In this document: in pieces, positions 14,747-22,466 of the stretch
How positions within the stretch are numbered: position 1 is the stretch's first letter
Layout: each line of letters opens with the position of its first letter
DNA from: Gemella sanguinis ATCC 700632
GTDB lineage: Bacteria > Bacillota > Bacilli > Staphylococcales > Gemellaceae
Direction: 5' to 3'
Length of the DNA stretch: 45,181 bases
NCBI RefSeq assembly: GCF_000701685.1
Contig: NZ_JNJO01000013.1
Coordinates: 1 to 45,181, forward strand
Notes under the pieces: model-generated
Seen by the model: only the letters and a program-made list of their open reading frames with translations
Told to the model about the DNA's origin: nothing
Databases searched by the model: none
Position numbers and translations under genes: made by a program

Positions 14747-15880
14747 ATGCGTATAGGAATAATAGCTGAATTTAATCCACTTCATAGTGGTCATAAATAT
14801 TTAATAGATCAAGCAAAAAATATAATAGAAAACAATGGTGGGGGAGAAATTGTCTGTGTTATGAGTGAATTCTTCACGCAAAGAGGAGAAGTAGCTATAG
14901 TAGATGGTTATATTCGAGCGACAGAAGCTGTTCGAGCAGGTTGTGATATGGTGATTGCTCTTCCTTATTTAGCAAGTGTTGCTTATAGCGACGATTTCGC
15001 CAAAAAAAGTATAGAAATTTTATCAAACTCAGGAATAACACACCTTATCTTTGGAACAGAAGATACTTCAATCGAAACATTTGAAGAAATTTATAATAAA
15101 CAACAGAATATAACTGAAGAACAGTATAGAGAATTGTTAAAACAAGGATATAACTTTGCGACTATTAATAGTAAAATACTAGGGTTGCAAAATGATGTTC
15201 CAAACTTTATTTTAGCGTATAGTTATTATAAAAACATTCGTAAATATGCGCCTCATATTAAACTTTTACCTATTAAAAGAGAAGGTCAGGGACTTAATAA
15301 AGAAGAGGTAGAAGATAAACAATTTTTAAGTGCTACAGCAATTAGGAAAAATATAAATAATAGTGTGGTAACAAACTACTTATCTAAAGAGATGATTGTA
15401 AATATACGAGCGAGTAAAATTTTATTGGAAGAGGACTTTTTTGACTTAATAAAATATAAGATATTGTCTCTAGGAAAAGCAGGATTAAAAAATATATATG
15501 ATGTCAATGAAGGATTAGAAAATAGAATATATGACATGGCAAATATAGCCACTGACTATCAAGAGCTAGTAAATAGTATATCTACAAAAAGATATAGCAA
15601 AAAGAAAATACAAAGAATATTATTACACATATTAACTAATACTACAAAGGCTGATTACAACGAATTTTTTGGAACAAAAGTATTTAGAGTATTAGCGGCT
15701 AAAGAAGACAAGGCTAGTATAATAAGAGAAATAAATAATCAAAGCAATATTACTTTAGTGCCAGTTTTAAATAGTAAGACTAGCGGTTATTTTGTTCACG
15801 ATATAAAAGTAGCCCGTATATATAATTTAAAAGCGCAACAAGAAGATATATTTAGAAAAAATATAATATTAATAAAATAA
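14747..15880 (+). CDS. tmcAL: tRNA(Met) cytidine acetate ligase
   Basis: 377 residues from ATG 14747, chosen over an in-frame start 72 bases upstream because AGAGG lies six bases before it and the family starts directly with this strand. The protein activates acetate with ATP and acetylates the wobble cytidine of elongator tRNA-Met. Nucleotidyltransferase signature at the N-terminus: GIIAEFNPLHSGHKYLIDQA, with the HxGH ATP-binding motif; then VMSEFFTQRGEVAIVDGYIR, and ALPYLASVAYSDDFAKKS. Family length is about 380-400. Monocistronic by context. Confidence 0.9.
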   Translation: MRIGIIAEFNPLHSGHKYLIDQAKNIIENNGGGEIVCVMSEFFTQRGEVAIVDGYIRATEAVRAGCDMVIALPYLASVAYSDDFAKKSIEILSNSGITHLIFGTEDTSIETFEEIYNKQQNITEEQYRELLKQGYNFATINSKILGLQNDVPNFILAYSYYKNIRKYAPHIKLLPIKREGQGLNKEEVEDKQFLSATAIRKNINNSVVTNYLSKEMIVNIRASKILLEEDFFDLIKYKILSLGKAGLKNIYDVNEGLENRIYDMANIATDYQELVNSISTKRYSKKKIQRILLHILTNTTKADYNEFFGTKVFRVLAAKEDKASIIREINNQSNITLVPVLNSKTSGYFVHDIKVARIYNLKAQQEDIFRKNIILIK

Positions 15881-15917
15881 AAGAAGTGACTTGAATTTTT
15901 ATCAAGTCACTTCTTTT
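15879..15917. terminator. Bidirectional terminator overlapping two stop codons
   Basis: AAAAGAAGTGACTTGA pairs perfectly over 16 bp with 15902-15917 around seven bases. It serves the convergent tmcAL and MATE genes and overlaps the stop codons of both. Confidence 0.88.
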
Positions 15918-17274
15918 ACATACTAGGTTCTATATAAAACTCTTTATTTTTATTTTTATGTGAACGTGTAGCTATAAAGTATACTGTTAGTAGGAATACT
16001 GCAGTAATTACCCAGTTTACAGAGTCTGCAAGACAGATTGCTAAGAATCCGAAAGAATCTGTAAGGAAGATTACTATAACAACACGGTTGATTAACTCGA
16101 TAATACCTGCCATCATCGCAGTAATTGGGAATCCATATCCTTGTAATGCACTACGATAAACTATTATAAGACCTAAAGGAATATAGGCAAGAGTTACGTT
16201 GTTAAAGTAGGTTACTGTAGCGTGTGTTAATTCTTCGTTAGGTGCAGTAGTAAATAATGAAATAAAGTTTGGTCCGAAGAATCTAATAACGATTGTACTG
16301 AAAATAGCGCAACCTATAGTAATTAATGTTGTATATTTAACGGCTTTTGGTATACGATACATTCTTTTAGCTCCGATGTTTTGGCTAATAAATGTTGAAA
16401 TAGCTGTACCTAAAGCAACGTAGACATAAGATACAATATTTTGAATACGTACACCTACACTGTACCCAGCGATATAGTTAGTTCCAAATCCGTTAAGGAA
16501 TTTTTGAACAACTATTAGTCCTATACCAGTAAAAGAAAACTGCATTCCCATAGGAGCACCTTGTAAAATAAGGTCTTTCATATGAGAAATATCTAGTACA
16601 GCATCTTGTTTAGTAAGTCGTATTTGAGGGTATTTTCTGTTTATATAAATATAGCAACAAAGAGCCGAAGCGGCCTGTGCGATTATAGTTGCCACCGCGC
16701 TTCCTTCTACTCCCCAACCAAATATAGCAACAAAAACATAAGCTAAAATAGCATTTATTACTACTGAAAGTAATAAGAATAAAACAGGAGTGAAGCTGTT
16801 ACCAATACTTCTTAGAGTGGCGGCAAATAGGTTATAAATTAAAGAAGAAGCGCACCCTATATATAATATAAATAAAAATCTATGTGCTCCATCAAATAAT
16901 TCGGCTGGAGTACTAATAAGCTCAAGAAGATAAGAGTTGACTAATGATAGAACAATAGTAAATACTATTCCGATAATAATAGATAAAATAATAGAGTTAA
17001 AGAAATATTTCCTAAACTCTTTAAAATCACCAGCTCCAAAGCTTCTGGCCATAATTACCCCAAACCCGTAGGCAGAACCAATAAGAAATCCCATAACAAT
17101 GAAGTTAATAGGGTTAGCGACACCTACAATTGCTATTCCACTTTCTCCTACATAATGACCAAGAATAATAGAGTCAATAATTAGGTATAAGTTTTGAAGT
17201 AGTCCTCCAATAAAAATAAAAATAGAAAAGTGTATTATTTTTGATAATATAGGACCTTTGGTCATATCATGCAT
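15916..17274 (-). CDS. MATE-family multidrug/cation efflux protein
   Basis: 452 residues, about 12 membrane helices. The start MHDMTKGPILSKIIHFSIFIFIGGLLQNLYLIIDSIILG is the usual N-terminus of bacterial MATE exporters (first membrane helix with the NLYLIIDSI motif), and a related second half begins near residue 230 (GAPMGMQFSFTGIGLIVVQK). These transporters expel organic cations using a Na+ or H+ gradient; the substrate cannot be told. AGAGGTG lies five bases before ATG. An inverted repeat ATGTT-ATTTAA-AACAT at 17326-17341 lies upstream and might be an operator. Confidence 0.88.
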   Translation of the reverse strand: MHDMTKGPILSKIIHFSIFIFIGGLLQNLYLIIDSIILGHYVGESGIAIVGVANPINFIVMGFLIGSAYGFGVIMARSFGAGDFKEFRKYFFNSIILSIIIGIVFTIVLSLVNSYLLELISTPAELFDGAHRFLFILYIGCASSLIYNLFAATLRSIGNSFTPVLFLLLSVVINAILAYVFVAIFGWGVEGSAVATIIAQAASALCCYIYINRKYPQIRLTKQDAVLDISHMKDLILQGAPMGMQFSFTGIGLIVVQKFLNGFGTNYIAGYSVGVRIQNIVSYVYVALGTAISTFISQNIGAKRMYRIPKAVKYTTLITIGCAIFSTIVIRFFGPNFISLFTTAPNEELTHATVTYFNNVTLAYIPLGLIIVYRSALQGYGFPITAMMAGIIELINRVVIVIFLTDSFGFLAICLADSVNWVITAVFLLTVYFIATRSHKNKNKEFYIEPSM

Positions 17275-17385
17275 AAAAACACCTCTTTCTAATTGTTTGC
17301 AAAATTCTAAATAAATTTTATAATATGTTATTTAAAACATCATAGTAATTTTAAACTAGAATTAATGGAAAATCAATTGAAAACA

Positions 17386-17459
17386 AAGAGGTGTTTCAAA
17401 AGAAAGTATAAATTACTGAATAATTTTATTTAATATACATCTCTTTTAAAACACCTTTT
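17386..17459 (-). terminator. Long hairpin after the sigma-like gene
   Basis: The 16-base arms at 17388-17403 and 17441-17456 (GAGGTGTTTCAAAAGA against TCTTTTAAAACACCTT) pair with one mismatch and one wobble; an inner GTATA/TATAC stem lies between. On the minus strand GTTTTC follows, a weak T-run. It probably ends the minus-strand transcript of the gene at 17485-18012. Confidence 0.55.
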
Positions 17460-17484
17460 GAGAGGAGTATTAATCTCTATTATT

Positions 17485-18012
17485 TTAATTATGTTTTGTA
17501 TTTAGCAAAGTGGTGGTACATTTATTTTTTATACTTTTTAATAATCTATAACCTTGTGATTTTGAGATCTTTCTTAATTTTATAGTTTTATCAAAATTAT
17601 TAGTTTTCATAAATGTACTAAAAAACTCTTTTTCTTGATCTGTCAATTCGCTATCTATACTCGAAAAAAATTCAAACTTTATAATATTAAAGTCTGGTTC
17701 AGAAAACAGAGTAGTTTTTTCTACCTCTTCAAAATTAATTATTTTTTGTCGATTTCTACGACGGATTTCATCGATAATTTTTCTTTTCATTGTTGAAAAA
17801 GAAAATTTATCAAAATCATCTTTTTTAATCTCCCCAGCTTCTAGAATCAAAAAACTAACAAGTAAACCATCTAACGCAAACCCATAGAACTCCCTATAAT
17901 CTTTAGGTGCGATGTTAACCTTTTTTAAAGCTAGTAGTATTAATTGTTGTTTTTCTTCAACTAGTTTTTGAAATTCTTCTTCCTGTTTATCAGAAAGATT
18001 ATAGTCTTTCAT
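17485..18012 (-). CDS. Sigma-70-like factor (SigH/ComX-type)
   Basis: 175 residues. Residues 42-90 (FYGFALDGLLVSFLILEAG, then FDKFSFSTMKRKIIDEIRRR) have the pattern of sigma region 2: a DxxQxG-like helix followed by F-x-x-Y/F-x-x-x-x-x-R-x-x-I-x-D-x-x-R. Residues 123-165 (LTDQEKEFFSTFMKT, ISKSQGYRLLKSIKNK) fit a divergent region 4 helix-turn-helix. Size and layout recall the competence sigma factor ComX and staphylococcal SigH. AGGGAGG precedes ATG. It lies 70 bases downstream of another sigma-like gene on the same strand. Role in competence is a guess. Confidence 0.65.
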   Translation of the reverse strand: MKDYNLSDKQEEEFQKLVEEKQQLILLALKKVNIAPKDYREFYGFALDGLLVSFLILEAGEIKKDDFDKFSFSTMKRKIIDEIRRRNRQKIINFEEVEKTTLFSEPDFNIIKFEFFSSIDSELTDQEKEFFSTFMKTNNFDKTIKLRKISKSQGYRLLKSIKNKCTTTLLNTKHN

Positions 18013-18082
18013 ACTTTCTTACCTCCCTAAAAAGACTCCTCTCATATATATACCTTAAAAAATCTAAGGTTTGTAACAAAAA

Positions 18083-18502
18083 TTAATAATAATCAACAAA
18101 TTTAATAAGATCTTTTCTTAGTTTCTTAAGTATTTTATCCCTTTGTCTACTTATAGCCATAGCATTTGTATGTCTAATACTAGCTAATTTTCTGAGAGAA
18201 TAATTTTTAAAATATATCCCCAAGATTATTACTTTTTCACTCTTGTCTAATTTATTTATAGCATTATATAATGCATTATAAATTTCTTTTGTTTCATAAA
18301 GTTGGCTTGGTAAAGATCTAGTATCTCTAACTTGATTAACTGCATTAAAGCTTTCGGTATCATAACTAGAAAAATGTATTAATTTATTTTTTTGATCTAA
18401 TTTTTTTGTATAGTAATACCTATTGTCTATTGTTTTTAATAAGTTATATTTTTTCCTTGAGATAAACACTTTTTTCTTGTTTATTATGATAAATTTTTTC
18501 AT
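18083..18502 (-). CDS. Sigma-70 region 4-like DNA-binding protein
   Basis: 139 residues from the second in-frame ATG (18502); the earlier one (18523) lies within the ribosome site AAAGGAG. The N-terminus MKKFIIINKKKVFISRKKYN and a KLDQKNKLIHFSSYDTES stretch are typical of short sigma-like proteins carried by conjugative elements and phages. Residues 70-135 are a region 4 helix-turn-helix: ALYNAINKLDKSEKVIILGIYF, then YSLRKLASIRHTNAMAISRQ and a basic KILKKLRKDL. No region 2 is present. With the downstream gene it might work as a two-part regulator, or it is a relic of a mobile element. Confidence 0.6.
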   Translation of the reverse strand: MKKFIIINKKKVFISRKKYNLLKTIDNRYYYTKKLDQKNKLIHFSSYDTESFNAVNQVRDTRSLPSQLYETKEIYNALYNAINKLDKSEKVIILGIYFKNYSLRKLASIRHTNAMAISRQRDKILKKLRKDLIKFVDYY

Positions 18503-18677
18503 AATGTATTCTCCTTTATACAAAATTAATAAAAAAGTATAAACATAAAGAAGAAAAGAGATATTAAAAGGTACTAATAATTATATAATATTTCTCAAAA
18601 ATAAGAAATACTACAGAAAAATGTACATTTTAATATTCTCCTATAATACAAAATAGCTATATATAATTATAGTTTTA

Positions 18678-18686
18678 TGTTATAAT
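18678..18686 (+). promoter_or_regulatory. Extended -10 promoter of the DUF4064 gene
   Basis: TGT-TATAAT ends 31 bp before the ATG at 18717. No good -35. The 214-bp gap 18503-18716 also holds ATTATA at 18580-18585 (TATAAT on the minus strand), a candidate for the sigma-like genes. Confidence 0.5.
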
Positions 18687-18716
18687 TGTTCCATATATAT
18701 ATTAAAGGAGATTAAT

Positions 18717-19301
18717 ATGCAACCATTTAAAAGAACAACAGAAATAGTTTTAGCTTGGATAGCTAATACATTGTTATTTATTTTCACAGGAGCGTTGGGA
18801 TTAACGATTTTCACAGGATTAGGAAAAGAAATAGCGAAAGATCCTGACTTTATAAGAGGATATTTAAGAGAGGCGGGAAGAGGAGCAACAGCAGCGGATG
18901 CAGAAAGAATGCTAGATATAATGTTAAAATTAGGTTTTATTGTTTATTTAATATTAGCTGTACTTGCTTTGGTGGCAACATTAACAATGAAATCTAGAAT
19001 AGTATCGGGTGTGTTATTTTTATTAACTGCGGTAGGAGTAGGATTGTTCTCATTATTAGTGTTCTTCCCAATCTATATAATGTACTTAATCGTAGCTATT
19101 ATGTTATTCGTAAGAAAAGAGCCGGAGCAACTGCCGTTTAATCCATATATGGGAAGTGGAGGATATCCTTACAGTACGCAAAATAATCAATATAACCAAG
19201 GTCAAGATACATTTAACCAAAATGTAGATGGTACAAACTATCAAACGACAAATACTCAAAATAATAACGAGGAAAAAGTAGATAAAATAGAATATCTATA
19301 A
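18717..19301 (+). CDS. DUF4064 membrane protein with Asn/Gln-rich tail
   Basis: 194 residues, AAAGGAG before ATG. RTTEIVLAWIANTLLFIFTGALG is the start of the DUF4064 fold: helix one (about 8-32), a polar loop with KDPDFIRGYLREAG, helix two (about 70-88), and two more helices (about 95-135). Residues 145-194 are a cytoplasmic-looking tail rich in Asn, Gln, Tyr and Thr (STQNNQYNQGQDTFNQNVDG), ending acidic. Function of DUF4064 is unknown. The tail resembles those of the proteins at 427-2190 and 2446-3657. Confidence 0.82.
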   Translation: MQPFKRTTEIVLAWIANTLLFIFTGALGLTIFTGLGKEIAKDPDFIRGYLREAGRGATAADAERMLDIMLKLGFIVYLILAVLALVATLTMKSRIVSGVLFLLTAVGVGLFSLLVFFPIYIMYLIVAIMLFVRKEPEQLPFNPYMGSGGYPYSTQNNQYNQGQDTFNQNVDGTNYQTTNTQNNNEEKVDKIEYL

Positions 19302-19307
19302 AATTAA

Positions 19308-19336
19308 AGAGGAGTTGACACTTTGTCAACTCCTCT
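19308..19336. terminator. Bidirectional terminator
   Basis: AGAGGAGTTGAC and GTCAACTCCTCT form a perfect 12-bp stem with a 5-base loop between the convergent DUF4064 and ribU genes. Confidence 0.8.
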
Positions 19337-19349
19337 AATTTTGTTTATT

Positions 19350-19910
19350 TTATGAAAATCTTGCCTTAATTGTAGTAGGTATATTTTCGTAAACTTTGAT
19401 TGTTACGAAGAATAAGAATGTAACTAATGCACCTTTAAGAAGGTTGAATGGAATAATTCCTGCAGTAACAATAGTTTTAACGTTTTTTGTAATATCAGCT
19501 AAGTCCATAATATAACCATATGCTGGTAAAAGAATAAAGTAGTTAAATAGAGACATAAATGCTGTTATTGCTAAAGTAGCGACTACTCCACCGATAATAA
19601 CCTTAGTGAATCCTTTTTTGTAGAATAAAACAATGATACTAAGGAAAATAAATTCTACAGCTAAGTTAGCTACTGCTCCAGTTGGCTCGTGTGTAATAAG
19701 TGCAAAATGCAAGAAGTTTTTTAGTAAAGAAACTAAAAGTGCATGTTTGTAATCTAATAATAATAGAGCCATAAACAATGGGATAAATGTAAAATCAAAC
19801 TTTAGAAACGGTGGTAAAAACGGCACCGCAAAGCTAAAGAAAGATAGAAGTAGTGCAATAACTGCCAGCATTCCACTTAGTGTAAGTGAATGAATATTTT
19901 TTTTGTACAT
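19350..19910 (-). CDS. ribU: ECF-type riboflavin transporter, substrate-binding subunit
   Basis: 186 residues with about six membrane helices; AAAGAGG before ATG. The N-terminus LTLSGMLAVIALLLSFFSF carries the AxxxA-like helix by which S components dock to the shared EcfT, and PPFLKFDFTFIPLFMALLLL has the D-F-S/T-x-x-P motif of RibU. With the EcfA/A'/T energy module, encoded elsewhere, it imports riboflavin. The FMN riboswitch directly upstream confirms the substrate. Single-gene transcript. Confidence 0.93.
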   Translation of the reverse strand: MYKKNIHSLTLSGMLAVIALLLSFFSFAVPFLPPFLKFDFTFIPLFMALLLLDYKHALLVSLLKNFLHFALITHEPTGAVANLAVEFIFLSIIVLFYKKGFTKVIIGGVVATLAITAFMSLFNYFILLPAYGYIMDLADITKNVKTIVTAGIIPFNLLKGALVTFLFFVTIKVYENIPTTIKARFS

Positions 19911-20151
19911 ATTGAACCTCTTTCCATCTTCATAGGCAAAAAAATAACCGCCTTCTAATTATGTAAAGGTGATGTAATAAGGGTAGCTTAATAAATCTAT
20001 CAAAGATAGATAGATATCATTATTCTTATTTCACCACGCTTTAAATAATGTACTAAAGCGGGACTAAAGGTATGGTTGATTCAGTTAAAATATAGATTGA
20101 AAATATTATAAATAAATATTTACCAACTAATAAAATAAGTGAATACGACTA
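19911..20151 (-). promoter_or_regulatory. Leader between FMN riboswitch and ribU
   Basis: About 240 bases of expression platform. Visible structures: CGCTTTA/TAAAGCG at 20037-20060, ATCTATC/GATAGAT near 19996-20013, and an outer pairing of GGTGA (19968) with TCACC (20031). Seven T (minus strand) follow at 19947-19953. I could not settle which hairpin is the terminator and which the antiterminator. Confidence 0.45.
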
Positions 20152-20258
20152 TATCTTCTATCATCCAGACTGTACTGTCGGTTTTGGAATTTCACCAAAT
20201 CAGCTTGCGCTCGCGGACTTTAACCGCCGGTCGGGAATTTCACCCTGCCCCGAAGATA
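20152..20258 (-). ncRNA. FMN riboswitch (RFN element)
   Basis: The minus strand carries the conserved RFN blocks in order: TATCTTCGGGGCAGGGTGAAA, CCCGACCGGCGGTTAAAGTC, GCAAGCTGATTTGGTGAAAT, CCGACAGTACAGTCTGGATG, closed by a P1 stem with GAAGATA. It senses flavin mononucleotide and turns down ribU when flavin is plentiful. Confidence 0.97.
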
Positions 20259-20278
20259 ATTAAATTTTTTATAGTTTT

Positions 20279-20307
20279 ATTATAAACCTAAATGAAAAGG
20301 TTGTAAA
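20279..20307 (-). promoter_or_regulatory. Promoter of the ribU transcript
   Basis: On the minus strand TTTACA and TATAAT are 17 bp apart, about 20 bp upstream of the riboswitch. Confidence 0.75.
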
Positions 20308-20334
20308 TAGAAAGGGCTTAAAATTTTAAAAAAA

Positions 20335-20361
20335 TTGATAGTAGCCGGAAGCTACTATCAA
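20335..20361. terminator. Terminator after dps
   Basis: TTGATAGTAGC and GCTACTATCAA form a perfect 11-bp stem around CGGAA with T-rich flanks on both strands; for the dps transcript the tail is TTTTTTT. Confidence 0.85.
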
Positions 20362-20406
20362 ATATTTTTTTATTTAATAATTTAAATTTTATATAACTTA
20401 TTTTAA

Positions 20407-20838
20407 TTAAGCAAGGTAAGCTTTTAGCATCCAAACATTTTTTTCTAATTGAGTTTTAACGCCTAAAGCAAAATCAGATGTTCCTTGATCTCCTTCAGCT
20501 TCTGAGCTTTCCATAAGTTTTGATAAATCGTTAATTAATAATTCAAAGTCGTGGAATACTTCTGCAACCATTTCAGAAGTAGTTTCTTTTTCTGTAGCTT
20601 CTTTGATAGTTGCTAATTCTAAAGCACCTTTAAGTGTAGAAACTGGACGTCCTCCAATAGCAAGTAATCTTTCTGCAGCTTCATCAAGAGTTTCTGTAGT
20701 GTAGTCATAGTAGTTTTCAAACACTTCGTGTAAAGTGTAGAAGCTACGACCAGATACATACCAGTGGAAGCTGTGTAATTTAGTATAAAGAACTGTTAAG
20801 TTTGCTACAAGTTTATTTAAATCTGTTTTATGTGCCAT
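20407..20838 (-). CDS. dps: Dps-family ferritin-like protein
   Basis: 143 residues with AAAGGAG before ATG. Dps proteins form 12-subunit shells that oxidise and store iron and protect against peroxide. The inter-subunit ferroxidase ligands fit the spacing of Listeria and Streptococcus Dps: His25 (SFHWYVSG), His37 and Glu41 (LHEVFENYYD), Asp52 and Glu56 (LDEAAERL). It has its own promoter and terminator. PerR or Fur control would be usual, and a loose inverted repeat lies upstream of the -35 (20934-20950), but it fits neither consensus well. Confidence 0.93.
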   Translation of the reverse strand: MAHKTDLNKLVANLTVLYTKLHSFHWYVSGRSFYTLHEVFENYYDYTTETLDEAAERLLAIGGRPVSTLKGALELATIKEATEKETTSEMVAEVFHDFELLINDLSKLMESSEAEGDQGTSDFALGVKTQLEKNVWMLKAYLA

Positions 20839-20884
20839 AATGTTTATCTCCTTTAAATTTTTTATTTAAATTTTTTATATTTAA

Positions 20885-20913
20885 ATTATAACACCACAAA
20901 AAAATATTGTAAA
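20885..20913 (-). promoter_or_regulatory. Promoter of dps
   Basis: TTTACA and an extended TGT-TATAAT on the minus strand, 17 bp apart, 47 bp upstream of the start codon. Confidence 0.8.
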
Positions 20914-21010
20914 GGTTAGTTGCTCAGGACAGTTATTGAGAATTGTTATCCACATAAGAAATTAGTGAGGAGAGTATTCTTTGTTATTTAACTTGGCTTG
21001 AGTTTCAAGT

Positions 21011-21039
21011 TTGCAATATTTTATTTATGTTGTTAGAAT
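21011..21039 (+). promoter_or_regulatory. Promoter of yidD
   Basis: TTGCAA at 21011-21016 and TAGAAT at 21034-21039, spacer 17 bp. Confidence 0.55.
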
Positions 21040-21062
21040 AAAAGAAAACAAAGGAGGAAAAC

Positions 21063-21320
21063 ATGGCTAGAATATGCATATTTTTAATTAATTTATACAG
21101 AAAATATATATCTCGTTATACAAAGCCCCGTTGTAGATTTTCTCCTACTTGCTCAAGTTATGCAGTCGAAAGTTATCAAAAATTTGGGTTCTTCTTAGGC
21201 ACATATTTGACCGTTAAAAGACTGCTAAAATGTCATCCTTTTTATAAGGGGGAATACTTTGATAACGTTCCGTTGTTTAAAGAGGATATATTTAAATTTG
21301 GTAGAAAGAATAAAAAATAA
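21063..21320 (+). CDS. yidD: Membrane protein insertion efficiency factor
   Basis: 85 residues with AAAGGAGG before ATG. YidD is a small membrane-associated protein that helps YidC insert membrane proteins. The signature is complete: LINLYRKYISRY, then CRFSPTCSSYAVESYQKFG (Cys24 and Cys30), and KRLLKCHPFYKGEYFDNVP. It stands alone here, not beside rnpA or yidC, which is common in Bacillales and lactic acid bacteria. Confidence 0.95.
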   Translation: MARICIFLINLYRKYISRYTKPRCRFSPTCSSYAVESYQKFGFFLGTYLTVKRLLKCHPFYKGEYFDNVPLFKEDIFKFGRKNKK

Positions 21321-21322
21321 AG

Positions 21323-21370
21323 CTCTATATTTATCATAGTAAAGGTTATTGATAAATATAGAGTTTTTTG
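21323..21370 (+). terminator. Intrinsic terminator after yidD
   Basis: CTCTATATTTATCA pairs with TGATAAATATAGAG over 14 bp, followed by six T. Confidence 0.88.
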
Positions 21371-21382
21371 TATAAAAAAGGA

Positions 21383-21406
21383 GGGTTGGCTATTGCTAGC
21401 CAACCC
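21383..21406. repeat. Perfect 10-bp hairpin in the yidD-rhodanese gap
   Basis: GGGTTGGCTA and TAGCCAACCC around TTGC; GC-rich for this genome. No T-run follows directly. About 60 bp downstream GGTTAACTATTGTTAA resembles a worn copy of it. The 261-bp gap holds nothing else I recognise apart from a DnaA-box match at 21554-21562. Confidence 0.45.
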
Positions 21407-21581
21407 AGGGGGGCGGAATTTTTTGAATAAATTTAGAAAATAGGATTGATTTTTGCCGAGGTGGTTAACTATTGTTAATTTGCCCAGCAACAATAACTGT
21501 TTGTTTTAACCCTATGCAATATAAAAAGTATTTGTGAGGTAACTCCTCATTTATTATCCACAAATTCCAACTGTATTTATG

Positions 21582-22094
21582 TTATTTTTCAACACTGTTT
21601 CCTGCATCTAACCATGCGGCAATTCCGCCCGGGAATCTATAGACATTTTTGAAACCTGCTTCTTTAGCGATAAGTGCACCAACATGACTTCTTTCGCATC
21701 CTACAAATCCACAATAAAGAACTATTTTTTTATCTTTATCATCACCTAAAGCTTTTAAGAATGCTTCTTTTTCTTCTGGTTTTACCTCATCAAGTTTAGT
21801 CGGTAAAACTGCGTTAACAGCAGTTTTGATATGAGATTTTTTGAAACTATCAGCTGGCATAGTATCGACAAGAACCATGCTTTCGTTGGCGTCTAGAGCT
21901 TTTTTAAGTTCGTCAGCACTCATAAGATTATAATTACCAGTTTTAACCGCATTAACTAGTTTTATTGCAGCTTTTTCTACATCAGCTTCTTTGCCGTCTT
22001 TATAAGTACGTGCAGTATTGTCGCTACAACCAACTAGAGTAGTAGCTAATAGAAGGCTAGATAAACCTAATGATAGTCTTTTAATTTTTTTCAT
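21582..22094 (-). CDS. Rhodanese-domain lipoprotein
   Basis: 170 residues, with AGGAGG before ATG. A lipoprotein signal ends in the lipobox LVGC (Cys23 would be lipidated), so the protein sits on the outer face of the membrane. Residues 55-168 form one rhodanese domain: LMSADELKKAL, VLVDTMPADSFKKSHI, and the active-site loop YCGFVGCERSHVGA with Cys128, Cys133 and Arg135, then NVYRFPGGIAAW. Rhodaneses carry persulfide sulfur; the exported lipoprotein version is uncommon and its partner is unknown. A monocistronic gene with an extended -10 at 22129-22134. Confidence 0.85.
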   Translation of the reverse strand: MKKIKRLSLGLSSLLLATTLVGCSDNTARTYKDGKEADVEKAAIKLVNAVKTGNYNLMSADELKKALDANESMVLVDTMPADSFKKSHIKTAVNAVLPTKLDEVKPEEKEAFLKALGDDKDKKIVLYCGFVGCERSHVGALIAKEAGFKNVYRFPGGIAAWLDAGNSVEK

Positions 22095-22466
22095 AAGAAA
22101 GTTTCCTCCTGATATTCTTTACATATATATTATAACACATAACAAGGTTAAAATAAATGATATACAACAAACCAATGTTGTTAATATAAGGCTTTAAAGC
22201 GATTATATTAATAAAATAATGAAGTAATATTATAATTATTGTTACACATAATATATAAAATTATATTTTAGAGAATACCAATTATATTAAAAATATTGTG
22301 TATCTTTTTAGGGAGTGAAAATAAGGAGAGGGGAATAGTATAAATATATTATAATAGGGTTAAAAATAGAAAAAATAATAGTTGAAAATAAATTAATTAT
22401 TATTTTTTCTTTTATAATTTTTTTAAAAAATATAAAAGGCCTAGAATTCTAGACCTTTAATTGATA
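22095..22466. other. AT-rich intergenic region
   Basis: 372 bases. It contains the minus-strand extended -10 TGT-TATAAT (22129-22136) for the rhodanese gene, a 6-6-6 inverted repeat ACAACA-AACCAA-TGTTGT near 22163-22180, and near the right end the terminator for the next gene. I see no coding frame with a credible ribosome site. Confidence 0.4.
22434..22458 (-). terminator. Probable terminator after the ferrochelatase gene
   Basis: AAAGG-C-CTAG, AATT loop, CTAG-A-CCTTT: an interrupted stem, followed on the minus strand by TATATTTTTT. The centre is a 12-bp palindrome CTAGAATTCTAG. Confidence 0.55.
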
